41,354 nt of DNA from Nocardioides stalactiti (GTDB lineage: Bacteria; Actinomycetota; Actinomycetes; Propionibacteriales; Nocardioidaceae). The stretch covers positions 13,059-54,412 of the forward strand of contig NZ_JACEFC010000014.1 in assembly GCF_014180715.1 (NCBI RefSeq), given 5' to 3'. Both the position numbers and the translations under genes were made by a program. Shown piece by piece: positions 15,879-22,678 of the stretch. Every line of letters starts with the position of its first letter. The stretch's first letter is position 1. A model generated the notes under the pieces. The model saw only the letters and a program-made list of their open reading frames with translations. It was not told the origin of the DNA and made no database searches.

Positions 15879-18463
15879 CAGTTGTCCCCTGAGTTGTCGT
15901 GACGCGAAGGGTAGTGAGGTGCAGCGGGCCGGCGACGCCTGCCCACCGCGTCCGAGATGCGGGCCCAGACCAGCCCGGAGAGGTGCCAGGCGGCGATGCC
16001 GACCAGTACCGACGCGAGCAGGCCACCGAACGCCCAGCGGTGCTCGAGGTGCGGATAGACCTGCCAGTGGGTGAGGTAGATCGCGAACGACGCTCCGGCG
16101 AGCTGGCCGACCAGGCCGGTGAGGGCCCGGGGCCACGGCAGCGTCGGCACCCAGACGAGCAGCAGGACGCCCGCGGAGATGATCGCCTCGCGGACCAGGT
16201 CCTCGGTGAAGCCGAGCGTGCCGGCGACGACCAGTGCGGTCACCATGAGACGGGCTCGGGCGCTCGGCGCGCATGCCGCCGCCCAGCCGGCGACGAACAG
16301 CCATCCGACGAACGCCGAGGAGTGGATGACGTCGCCGTCGTACCCGCTGAGCCGCGCCCAGAAGCGCGGGACCAGGGCGAGGACGAGCAGGCCGACCGCG
16401 AAGGCGTACGGCGCACGTCGTTCCAGCGCCGCGACCCGCGGCACGGCGGTCAGCGCCAGCGCGGCGAGCAGCAGGTAGACGAGGACCTCGACGAACCAGA
16501 AGTGCCACTGCGGCTCGCGCCAGCGGTGACTGCCGAGGGCGTCGTTGAGCAGCAGCACCTGCCGCCACCCGTAGTCGTGGGTGACCAGTGCGACGGCACC
16601 GACCCACAGTGCGGTCGGGACGGCGATCCGGGTCACCGAGGCCAGGATCCGCGCGACGCGGCGCTCGGCCCCGCTGTGCGGGAGGTGGAAGCGGGCGAAG
16701 TTGGCGCCGGCCACCGCCAGCAGGACGTGGGCCCCGCCGAGCAGCGCGAAGACGTTGGAGTGGCTGCCGACGATCAGCACGATCGCAGCGGCCCGCAGCA
16801 GGATGCTGGTGTCGAGCCGGACCCACCCCTGGGAGGAGGTCCGGGTGCCGAGGGCGGCCAGGTCGGCGATGCTCCGCTGCGGCCAGTCGGCCGGCAGCGT
16901 GCCGATACGCCGCTCGAGCCGGAGCGAGAGCTCGACGTAGGACAGGGAGTCGCCGCCGAGTCCGGCGAACGTGTCGTCGGGCGTCACCCGACGGCGGCGC
17001 AGGACGGCGCCGTACAGCGCCGTGAGGGCCTCCGTCGGCGGTACGTCGGCGGCGTCGTGGGTCGGCGCCTCGAGGCGGGAGACGGCGGTTTGGTCGACCT
17101 TGCCGTTGTTGAGCCGAGGGAGCGCCGGGAGGGGGACGACGGCGACGGCGTGGGCGGGCAACCCGGTCGCGGCAGCCGCGGTGTGGGCCACCTCGTCGAG
17201 GACGAACGCGTCCGGGTCGCCCGCGACCGCGACGACCAGGCGCGCCGCGTCGGCGGACTCGGCACAGGCGACGTCGTGGTCGTCGACGCTCAGCAGCGCC
17301 TCGACGCGGTCGAGGTCGATGCGCTGCCCGAAGAGCTTGGCGAAGCGGGCGCGGCGGCCGACGACCTCGAACAACCCCTCCGGGGTGCAGCGGGCCAGGT
17401 CGCCGGTGCGGAGGTGGCTCAGCTCGGGGTCGCGGGCCAGGTCGGCCACGCCGGTCGCGTAGCCCATCATCACGTTGGGCCCGCTGTAGACGAGCTCGCC
17501 GACGCCGGCGGGCTGGTCCTCGACGGCCTCGAGGTGCAGGGCACCGCCGGGGATGGCGACGCCGATCGTCGACGGATGGGCGGCCGCGAGCGAGGGGGGC
17601 AGGTAGGCCATCCGCGCGGTCGCCTCGGTCTGGCCGTACATGACGTAGAGCTCCCAGCCCTCCCGCGCGCCGCGCTCGGCGACGGCACGGACGCGCTCCG
17701 GCGCGAGCCGACCGCCGGCCTGGGTGACGCGGCGAAGGGACGGGAGCACGGGCCACCCGGCGGTGTCGAGCAGGTCGAACGTGTAGGGGACCCCGGCGAA
17801 CGACGTCACGCCGGTCGCGGCGGCGAGGTCCCACAGCCCGGCGTCGGCGACGGAGAGGTCGCTGAGGACGACGGATGCGCCGACGGCGAGGTGGCTGTGG
17901 AGGACGGACAGGCCGTAGCAGTAGTCCAGCGGCAGGGTCAGGACGGCGCGGTCGTCGTCCGCCAGCCCGAGGTACGACGCGATGGCCTCGGCATTGCTGT
18001 CCAGGTTCGTCTGCGAGAGCCGGACCAGCTTCGGCGAGCCGGTGGAGCCGGATGTGGAGAGCAGCAGTCGGAGGTCGGGGTGCAGCGCGGGCGCCGGTCG
18101 GCCGGTCGTCACGAACCCGCCGTCGGCCCAGGTCACGCTCGCGCCGTAGGCGCCGAGGAGGACCTGGTCCTTGGCCAGCAGCACGGTGTGGCCGTGCGCG
18201 AGAGCGGCGAGGTAGGCGACGACGAACTCCAGCGTGGGTGCCGGCGCGAGGCCGACGAGCTGCTGGTCGGCGGGGAGCCGGCTGGCCGCGCGGTCGACCC
18301 GCGCGGCCAGCTCGGCGTAGGTCACCTCGGCGCCCGAGCCGTCGAGGTGACCGGTGACGACCGCCGGGCGAGCTCCGTGGTGACGGAGGTCGCCAGCGAA
18401 CCCGACGCCTGTGCGGGGCCGGGTCACACGCTCGCGCACAGGCGCGTGGAGCGGAGGCGTCAC
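15878..18463 (-). CDS. Adenylation - carrier - membrane acyltransferase-3 fusion protein
   Basis: Encodes 861 residues. Residues ~20-460 are an AMP-binding adenylation domain: STSGSTGSPK 136-145, YGQTEA 276-281, TGDL 353-356, and Lys455 in LNNGKVD. Residues ~475-545 form a carrier domain with phosphopantetheine Ser506 in GLGGDSLSYVEL. From ~550 on there are about ten membrane helices. They carry the acyltransferase-3 (OafA-like) R-x10-H motif (Arg557, His568), WHFWFVEVL, and the terminal helix ASFAIYLTHWQVYP. The protein should activate a carboxylic acid as its AMP ester, load it on the built-in carrier, and hand the acyl group to a membrane transferase, functionally reminiscent of DltA-DltC-DltB but in one chain. 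It starts with GTG, 6 nt after TATATT, beside two iron-box-like sites, and leads the ferric transporter operon. The acyl donor and acceptor are unknown. Confidence 0.9.
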   Translation of the reverse strand: MTPPLHAPVRERVTRPRTGVGFAGDLRHHGARPAVVTGHLDGSGAEVTYAELAARVDRAASRLPADQQLVGLAPAPTLEFVVAYLAALAHGHTVLLAKDQVLLGAYGASVTWADGGFVTTGRPAPALHPDLRLLLSTSGSTGSPKLVRLSQTNLDSNAEAIASYLGLADDDRAVLTLPLDYCYGLSVLHSHLAVGASVVLSDLSVADAGLWDLAAATGVTSFAGVPYTFDLLDTAGWPVLPSLRRVTQAGGRLAPERVRAVAERGAREGWELYVMYGQTEATARMAYLPPSLAAAHPSTIGVAIPGGALHLEAVEDQPAGVGELVYSGPNVMMGYATGVADLARDPELSHLRTGDLARCTPEGLFEVVGRRARFAKLFGQRIDLDRVEALLSVDDHDVACAESADAARLVVAVAGDPDAFVLDEVAHTAAAATGLPAHAVAVVPLPALPRLNNGKVDQTAVSRLEAPTHDAADVPPTEALTALYGAVLRRRRVTPDDTFAGLGGDSLSYVELSLRLERRIGTLPADWPQRSIADLAALGTRTSSQGWVRLDTSILLRAAAIVLIVGSHSNVFALLGGAHVLLAVAGANFARFHLPHSGAERRVARILASVTRIAVPTALWVGAVALVTHDYGWRQVLLLNDALGSHRWREPQWHFWFVEVLVYLLLAALALTAVPRVAALERRAPYAFAVGLLVLALVPRFWARLSGYDGDVIHSSAFVGWLFVAGWAAACAPSARARLMVTALVVAGTLGFTEDLVREAIISAGVLLLVWVPTLPWPRALTGLVGQLAGASFAIYLTHWQVYPHLEHRWAFGGLLASVLVGIAAWHLSGLVWARISDAVGRRRRPAAPHYPSRHDNSGDN

Positions 18464-18469
18464 CCGATC

Positions 18470-18475
18470 AATATA
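18470..18475 (-). promoter_or_regulatory. -10 element of the iron operon, leaderless start
   Basis: TATATT on the minus strand with 6 nt (GATCGG) to the GTG at 18463. It touches the first iron-box-like site. No convincing -35 is visible. Confidence 0.55.
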
Positions 18476-18512
18476 AGGCTAGCCAAACCAATGTTAGGTA
18501 TCGCTCACCAAA
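18474..18512. promoter_or_regulatory. Two tandem IdeR/DtxR-like iron boxes
   Basis: Site 1 (18474-18492, read on the minus strand ATTGGTTTGGCTAGCCTTA) and site 2 (18494-18512, plus strand TTAGGTATCGCTCACCAAA) each match 14 of 19 positions of the iron-box consensus TTAGGTTAGGCTAACCTAA. Their centres are 20 bp apart, right upstream of the -10. They would allow iron-dependent repression of the operon at 12221-18463. Confidence 0.65.
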
Positions 18513-18520
18513 GTGTGAGC
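18503..18520. repeat. Inverted repeat GCTCAC-N6-GTGAGC
   Basis: A perfect 6-bp inverted repeat partly overlapping iron box 2 and 11 nt from the stop of the nitroreductase gene. It may act as a weak terminator for that gene or as part of the operator. Confidence 0.35.
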
Positions 18521-18530
18521 AGCGCCTCGC

Positions 18531-18998
18531 TCACACCGGGGTGAGGCGGAAGACCGGGATCGTGCGGTCGATCCGCTCGGCGTACTTGTCGAAGTTGGGC
18601 CAGGTCCTGTTCATGTGCCGCCAGGCCTGCTCGCGCTCCTCGCCCTCGAGCTCGCGCCAGCGGACCGTGTAGGGCTGGCGCTTGAAGCGGATCTCGACGG
18701 TCTCGGTCGCCCGCAGGTTGGCTGCCCACGCGGGCGGGCGCGGGTCACCGAAGAACGAGCCGGCGATCAGCCACTCCGGGCCGTCCGGCACCGTCAGCAG
18801 GTTGGTGGAGCGGAGCACGCCGCTCTTGCGGCCCGGCACGGTGAGCTCCATGCTCGGCAGCCCGGCGAGGTCGACGAAGCAGTAGCGCTTGCGGGTGACC
18901 GCCTGGAGCCGCTTGTCGAACCACACGATCTGGGGCAGGAGCTTCGGTGCCCAGGCGTACGACCCGAACTTGACCGCCACCGGTGTGAACAGACCCAT
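18531..18998 (-). CDS. Nitroreductase/deazaflavin-dependent (Ddn-like) oxidoreductase
   Basis: Encodes 155 residues, the usual length for the Ddn family. ELTVPGRKSGVLRSTNL is the family signature (TxGRKSGxxR), and EWLIAGSFFGDPRPPAWAANLRA continues the split-barrel F420-binding fold. Such enzymes use reduced F420 to reduce quinones or other acceptors near the membrane, or are of unknown substrate. ATG 18998 follows TACCTT by 6 nt (leaderless). It diverges from the PAP2 gene across a repeat-rich 82-nt gap. The substrate is not predictable. Confidence 0.88.
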   Translation of the reverse strand: MGLFTPVAVKFGSYAWAPKLLPQIVWFDKRLQAVTRKRYCFVDLAGLPSMELTVPGRKSGVLRSTNLLTVPDGPEWLIAGSFFGDPRPPAWAANLRATETVEIRFKRQPYTVRWRELEGEEREQAWRHMNRTWPNFDKYAERIDRTIPVFRLTPV

Positions 18999-19004
18999 GG
19001 CGGA

Positions 19005-19010
19005 AAGGTA
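19005..19010 (-). promoter_or_regulatory. -10 element, leaderless start at 18998
   Basis: TACCTT on the minus strand with 6 nt (TCCGCC) to the ATG. Confidence 0.5.
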
Positions 19011-19022
19011 GACGAAACCGTT

Positions 19023-19061
19023 GATGAGGGTCAGATGAGAGCCTCATGGAGGTCTCATCTG
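19023..19061. promoter_or_regulatory. Divergent operator: CTCAT(C) repeats spaced 11 bp on both strands
   Basis: GATGAG occurs at 19023 and 19034, and its complement-type CTCAT at 19043 and 19054, each pair exactly 11 bp apart. Together they also form an inverted repeat (CAGATGAGA 19032-19040 with TCTCATCTG 19053-19061, plus inner CCTC/GAGG). Tandem sites 11 bp apart are typical of OmpR/PhoB-type response regulators. The region separates the divergent nitroreductase and PAP2 genes. Confidence 0.5.
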
Positions 19062-19068
19062 GGGTTCC

Positions 19069-19074
19069 TAACTT
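19069..19074 (+). promoter_or_regulatory. -10 element, leaderless start at 19081
   Basis: TAACTT followed by 6 nt (CGTCAT) and GTG 19081. An ATG at 19079 is in another frame. Confidence 0.5.
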
Positions 19075-19080
19075 CGTCAT

Positions 19081-19740
19081 GTGCTCACGAACGTCGCCGC
19101 CAACGCCGCCGCCCAGCTCGACGCTGCCAGCTCCGTCTTCCGGGGGTGGGCAGCCACCCAGCCCTGGACGGAGCAGCCCCTGCTGTTCGTCGAGTGGGCG
19201 TTCGACAAGCACACGCTGCTCTACTGGACCGTCGCGCTCGCTGCGTTCCTGCTGGCCCGCCGCCAGGTGCGCGAGGCCGTGCTCGCGGTCGCCGTCATGT
19301 GGTCGACCCTGGAGCTGAGCGGCTGGGGCAAGGTGCTCTTCGCCCGCGAGCGACCCGAGTGGCAGAACCCGGCCAACTTCCACGAGTCCGGCTCGTTCCC
19401 CTCCTCGCACGCGGCCGGGACCGCCGCCCTCATGGGCCTGGTCCTGGTGTTCGTGGTGCTGCGCAGCCGCTCCGAGGTCGTGCGGCGCTGGGGCTCGGTC
19501 GCCGTCGGTACGACGGTCCTCGCGGTCTGCCTCGACCGGCTGCTGCTGGGCCGGCACTACCCGAGCGACCTGGCTGCGGGCCTGCTTCTCGGTGGCGGCG
19601 TCGTGCTCGCCGCGGTCGGCGTCCTCCACCTGCTGTCGACCGTGTCGACCGGTGTCCCGGCACGCGAAAGGGGCGCCACCCCTGTCGAGGTGACGCCCCT
19701 GCGCGATCGCGAGCTGGTGCTCGTCAGCCGATCTGCCTGA
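19081..19740 (+). CDS. PAP2-family membrane phosphatase
   Basis: Encodes 219 residues with about five membrane helices. The three PAP2 motifs are intact: K84-x6-RP (GKVLFARERP), PSSH at 107-110, and R153-x5-H159-x3-D163 (DRLLLGRHYPSD). Family members dephosphorylate lipid phosphates such as phosphatidic acid or polyprenyl pyrophosphate at the outer face of the membrane. The hydrophilic C-terminal tail (ARERGATPVEVTPLRDRE) is encoded by a hairpin. The gene overlaps the convergent RDD gene by 17 bp. The leaderless GTG start and the direct-repeat operator upstream suggest two-component control. The exact lipid is unknown. Confidence 0.92.
   Translation: MLTNVAANAAAQLDAASSVFRGWAATQPWTEQPLLFVEWAFDKHTLLYWTVALAAFLLARRQVREAVLAVAVMWSTLELSGWGKVLFARERPEWQNPANFHESGSFPSSHAAGTAALMGLVLVFVVLRSRSEVVRRWGSVAVGTTVLAVCLDRLLLGRHYPSDLAAGLLLGGGVVLAAVGVLHLLSTVSTGVPARERGATPVEVTPLRDRELVLVSRSA
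19669..19700. terminator. Hairpin inside the 3' end of the PAP2 gene
   Basis: AGGGGCG-c-CAC pairs with GTG-a-CGCCCCT around a 10-nt loop. It lies 24 nt beyond the RDD stop, inside PAP2 coding sequence. It is most likely the terminator of the minus-strand RDD gene. Confidence 0.5.
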
Positions 19741-20326
19741 CGAAGGTGCCGCCGGCGAACTTGTCGTGCCACCCCTGGTGGTTGGGCTGGTCGCTGTTGA
19801 GCGTGATCGCGATGTAGATGATCGCGGCCAGCGGAGCGGCCCAGCCGAGGAAGAACCAGCCGATGAACGGGACGATGCTGAGGACACCGAGCGCGGAGTA
19901 CAGGTTGCGCTTCACGGCCTGCTGCATGGTCGGCTTGCTGACACCGTCGGGGGCGAAGGTCTGCAGCTTGAGGATCATCTTGCCGACGGTCTGGCCGCGG
20001 TTGGACTCCAGGAACGCGAAGTACCCGAGGTAGAGGCCGGCCTGAACGATCGCGGTGAGCGTGTAGAAGATGAAGTACTCACCGAACGAGTTGCTGAACC
20101 CTGAGTAGATGATCGCGCTCAGGATCACGTAGATCGGGACGTAGACGACGCCCAGGATCACGTGGTCGATGAGGCGGGCCAGGAAACGGTTGAGCAGCTC
20201 GGCCGGGCGCGGGACGCCGGCAGGCTGGGCACCGGGGTAGCCGCCCGGCGTACCGCCCGGGAAGCCACCACCGGGCGGCGGCGGGGGAGGGGTCGGCGGG
20301 CCGGGAGGCTGCGGGGGCATCGACAT
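19724..20326 (-). CDS. RDD-family membrane protein with Pro/Gly-rich N-terminus
   Basis: Encodes 200 residues from ATG 20326, with AAGGAG 8 nt upstream. Residues 1-40 are Pro/Gly-rich (PPQPPGPPTPPPPPPGGG). The RDD domain follows, opening LLNRFLARLIDHVILG with its conserved Arg and Asp, then about four membrane helices and QTVGKMILKLQTF. RDD proteins have been linked to ion exchange in some bacteria, but most are uncharacterised. The Pro/Gly-rich head is common in actinobacterial versions. Its stop overlaps the PAP2 gene. Confidence 0.88.
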   Translation of the reverse strand: MSMPPQPPGPPTPPPPPPGGGFPGGTPGGYPGAQPAGVPRPAELLNRFLARLIDHVILGVVYVPIYVILSAIIYSGFSNSFGEYFIFYTLTAIVQAGLYLGYFAFLESNRGQTVGKMILKLQTFAPDGVSKPTMQQAVKRNLYSALGVLSIVPFIGWFFLGWAAPLAAIIYIAITLNSDQPNHQGWHDKFAGGTFVRQIG

Positions 20327-20530
20327 GAAGGTTGCTCCTTGATGAGGGCGTGCGAAGCGCGCGTGTGACACATCTGTACCGCGCAGGGATGTGGCCAAAC
20401 CTAAGGATGACCGACTCCTGCGCGAAAGGGGGTCAACCCCACCATTTGGGGCGTTCGGCGGTTCGCCCGGGGTTGCTTCCCGTTGTCCGCGGGTTGCTGC
20501 TGCGTTCAGGTCCCCGTCTCCCGCGCGCCC

Positions 20531-20536
20531 TACCTT
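20531..20536 (+). promoter_or_regulatory. -10 element, leaderless start at 20543
   Basis: TACCTT with 6 nt (CCGCCT) to GTG 20543. Confidence 0.5.
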
Positions 20537-20542
20537 CCGCCT

Positions 20543-22075
20543 GTGCTCCAGCAACGTCGACCCCGCACCGCGGTACCGATCACCCGCGGTCTGGTGGGCA
20601 GCAGCCTCGTGCTCCTCGGGGGTCTCGGCGTCGCCACGCTGCCGCCGTCGACGCCGCTGCTCCGCTCGGGCCTCCTCGACCTGGTGCGGGGCACGCAGGC
20701 CGGCCGGATGTCGGCGCTGGTGCTCGTGCTCCTCGGTCTCGGCATGGTGGCGAGCGCCTGGCTCGCCCTCTGTCGCCACGTCGCCCAGCACGCCGGGCAC
20801 GACGAGCGTGAGTCCCTCGACCTGGTGCGGTTCGCGGCGACGGCGTGGAGCCTGCCGCTCGTCGTGGCGCCGCCGCTGTTCTCCCGGGACGGCTGGTCCT
20901 ACGCCGCCCAGGGCATGCTCGCGCGGGTGGGCCTCTCGCCCTACGACTACGGTCCCTCGGCGCTGCTCAGCGGCCGGACCGCGGTGCTGCCGGACGCCTA
21001 CCGCCTCCAGAGCGGCGACCCGATCGTGCAGGCGGTCGACCCGATGTGGGCCGACACCCCGACGCCGTACGGGCCCCTGCACGTGCTGCTCGGTGAGGTC
21101 GGTGCCGGCCTGACGGGCAACCCGTGGGTCCTCGTCGTCGGTCACCGGCTGATCGCGCTGGTGGGCCTGGTCATGCTCGCCTGGGCGGTGCCGCGGATCG
21201 CGAGGTGGACGGGGGCCGACCCGGCGCTCGCCTCGGCGCTGGTGCTGGTCTCCCCGCTCATGCTGGCCAACGGGGTCGCCGGACTGCACAACGACCTGCT
21301 GATGGTCGGCCTGATGGCGGTCGCCCTCGTGATCGGCGTGGAGCAGCACTGGGCTGCCGGGGCTGCTGTCGGGGCGCTCGCCGCAGCGGTCAAGCTCCCC
21401 GGGGGACTGGTCTGCATCGGCATCGCACTCGCCTCGCTCCCGGCCGGCGTCGCCCTCGCGGACCGGGTACGACGGCTCGGGGCCGTTGCCGCTGCCTCGC
21501 TGGGGGTGCTCCTGGGGCTCGGGGTGGTGACCGGCCTCGGTCAGGGCTGGATCGCCGCGCTCACCGTCCCCGGCAAGGTCTCGACGCCCCTCTCCGCGAC
21601 GTCGCTCGTCGGCGGTGCGCTCGACTCGGTGGCCTCGGCGGTCGGCGCCGACCTGCCGGACGGCACCTTCCTCGGCGTGCTGCGCGCCCTCGGCATCGCC
21701 GGGATGGTCGTCGTCGCGGCCGTGGTCGCGCTCCGCTGGCCGACCGGGGACCGGGCCTCGGCCGTGACGGCGGTCGCGCTGGTCGCGGCCGCGTTCGTGG
21801 TGCTCTGCCCGGTGGTCCACCTCTGGTACTTCCTGGTGCTGCCGCCGTTCCTCGCCGCCCTCCCGCTCTCCCGGGGCGCCTCGAGCGCGTTCATCGCGCT
21901 GTCCGTCGTCCTGGGAATGGTGGCGCCGCTCGACTCCTCGATGCACGGCGCGTACCTGGCGATCGTGCTCGCCGTGATGACCCTCGCGGTGCTGCTGCCC
22001 GTGCTGCTGCTCACCCCGTCCGCGCGCGACCGGATCGACCGGATCGCGTCGTCACGCTGGCTCGTCGTCCGCTAG
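20543..22075 (+). CDS. mptB: MptB-like alpha-(1->6)-mannosyltransferase (GT-C)
   Basis: Encodes 510 residues with about 12 membrane helices and few polar loops. The first large outer loop has SRDGWSYAAQGMLARVGLSPYDYGP and DPMWADTPTPYGPLH, the conserved pattern of the polyprenol-phosphomannose-dependent MptA/MptB group; its acidic residue (Asp in SRDGW) is the expected catalytic one. These enzymes extend the mannan backbone of lipomannan-type glycolipids on the outer side of the membrane. The leaderless GTG 20543 is preferred over an upstream ATG-like start at 20483. MptA versus MptB cannot be separated by eye; the short N-terminus and loop pattern favour MptB. Confidence 0.85.
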   Translation: MLQQRRPRTAVPITRGLVGSSLVLLGGLGVATLPPSTPLLRSGLLDLVRGTQAGRMSALVLVLLGLGMVASAWLALCRHVAQHAGHDERESLDLVRFAATAWSLPLVVAPPLFSRDGWSYAAQGMLARVGLSPYDYGPSALLSGRTAVLPDAYRLQSGDPIVQAVDPMWADTPTPYGPLHVLLGEVGAGLTGNPWVLVVGHRLIALVGLVMLAWAVPRIARWTGADPALASALVLVSPLMLANGVAGLHNDLLMVGLMAVALVIGVEQHWAAGAAVGALAAAVKLPGGLVCIGIALASLPAGVALADRVRRLGAVAAASLGVLLGLGVVTGLGQGWIAALTVPGKVSTPLSATSLVGGALDSVASAVGADLPDGTFLGVLRALGIAGMVVVAAVVALRWPTGDRASAVTAVALVAAAFVVLCPVVHLWYFLVLPPFLAALPLSRGASSAFIALSVVLGMVAPLDSSMHGAYLAIVLAVMTLAVLLPVLLLTPSARDRIDRIASSRWLVVR

Positions 22076-22091
22076 GACCCTCCCGCGTTGC

Positions 22092-22097
22092 TAGCGT
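22092..22097 (+). promoter_or_regulatory. -10 element, leaderless start at 22105
   Basis: TAGCGT with 7 nt to ATG 22105. Confidence 0.45.
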
Positions 22098-22104
22098 GGC
22101 CGTG

Positions 22105-22668
22105 ATGACTCTCCGCCTCGCCGCCGCCCTCGTCGGGCTCGGCCTGGTCGCCGGCTGCTCCTCGACCGGCGACACCGCCGACGAGCCGGCCGACGCGTCC
22201 GACCCGGCGTCGACGTCGACCGACGCGTCGACGGACACCACGGTCGACTACCCGGAGGAGGGCGTCGACCTGGTCGAGCCGCCCGCCGTCGAAGGCGCCT
22301 ACCGGCAGGCGCTGCAGACCTACGTCGACTTCGAGCGCGGCCGTCGGCTGGCGGCGCGGACGGGCGACATCACCGACCTGCTGGCCCTCTCGGCCGTGGC
22401 GGCCGTGGTCGACCCCTACCGCGAGGCGATCAAGGCCTACGCCGGTGCGCCCTACGCCGGTGACGTCCGGATCGAGTTCCTCCGGGTCGAGCCGCGCGAC
22501 ACGGTGCTGGTGATCGACCTGTGCGTCGACGCCACCGACCTGGTCGTCCCGGACGACGCGCCCACCCAGCTGGGAGAGGCGACCCGCGCGCCGCAGCGGG
22601 TCGAGGTCCGCAACTACGAGGGCCCGTGGCGGGTCAGCAAGGCCGTGCCGGTCGACGGGTCGTGCTGA
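22105..22668 (+). CDS. Lipoprotein of unknown function
   Basis: Encodes 187 residues. The signal peptide is MTLRLAAALVGLGLVAGC (Cys18), followed by a Ser/Thr/Asp-rich linker (DTADEPADASDPASTSTDAS). The mature domain (YRQALQTYVDFERGRRLAARTGD..) with VLVIDLCVDATDL and VEVRNYEGPWRVSKAVPVDGSC resembles small NTF2-like secreted domains common in actinobacterial lipoproteins; this is an impression. Two cysteines may pair. It has its own leaderless promoter and ends 10 nt from the convergent glycosyltransferase. Confidence 0.8.
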   Translation: MTLRLAAALVGLGLVAGCSSTGDTADEPADASDPASTSTDASTDTTVDYPEEGVDLVEPPAVEGAYRQALQTYVDFERGRRLAARTGDITDLLALSAVAAVVDPYREAIKAYAGAPYAGDVRIEFLRVEPRDTVLVIDLCVDATDLVVPDDAPTQLGEATRAPQRVEVRNYEGPWRVSKAVPVDGSC

Positions 22669-22678
22669 CCCCGCGCAG

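Noticed and set aside
15899-18544. 881-codon open frame on the plus strand
   Set aside because: It is antisense to the adenylation-acyltransferase gene. Its Arg/Gly/Asp-rich translation has no domain; long antisense frames are expected at this GC content.
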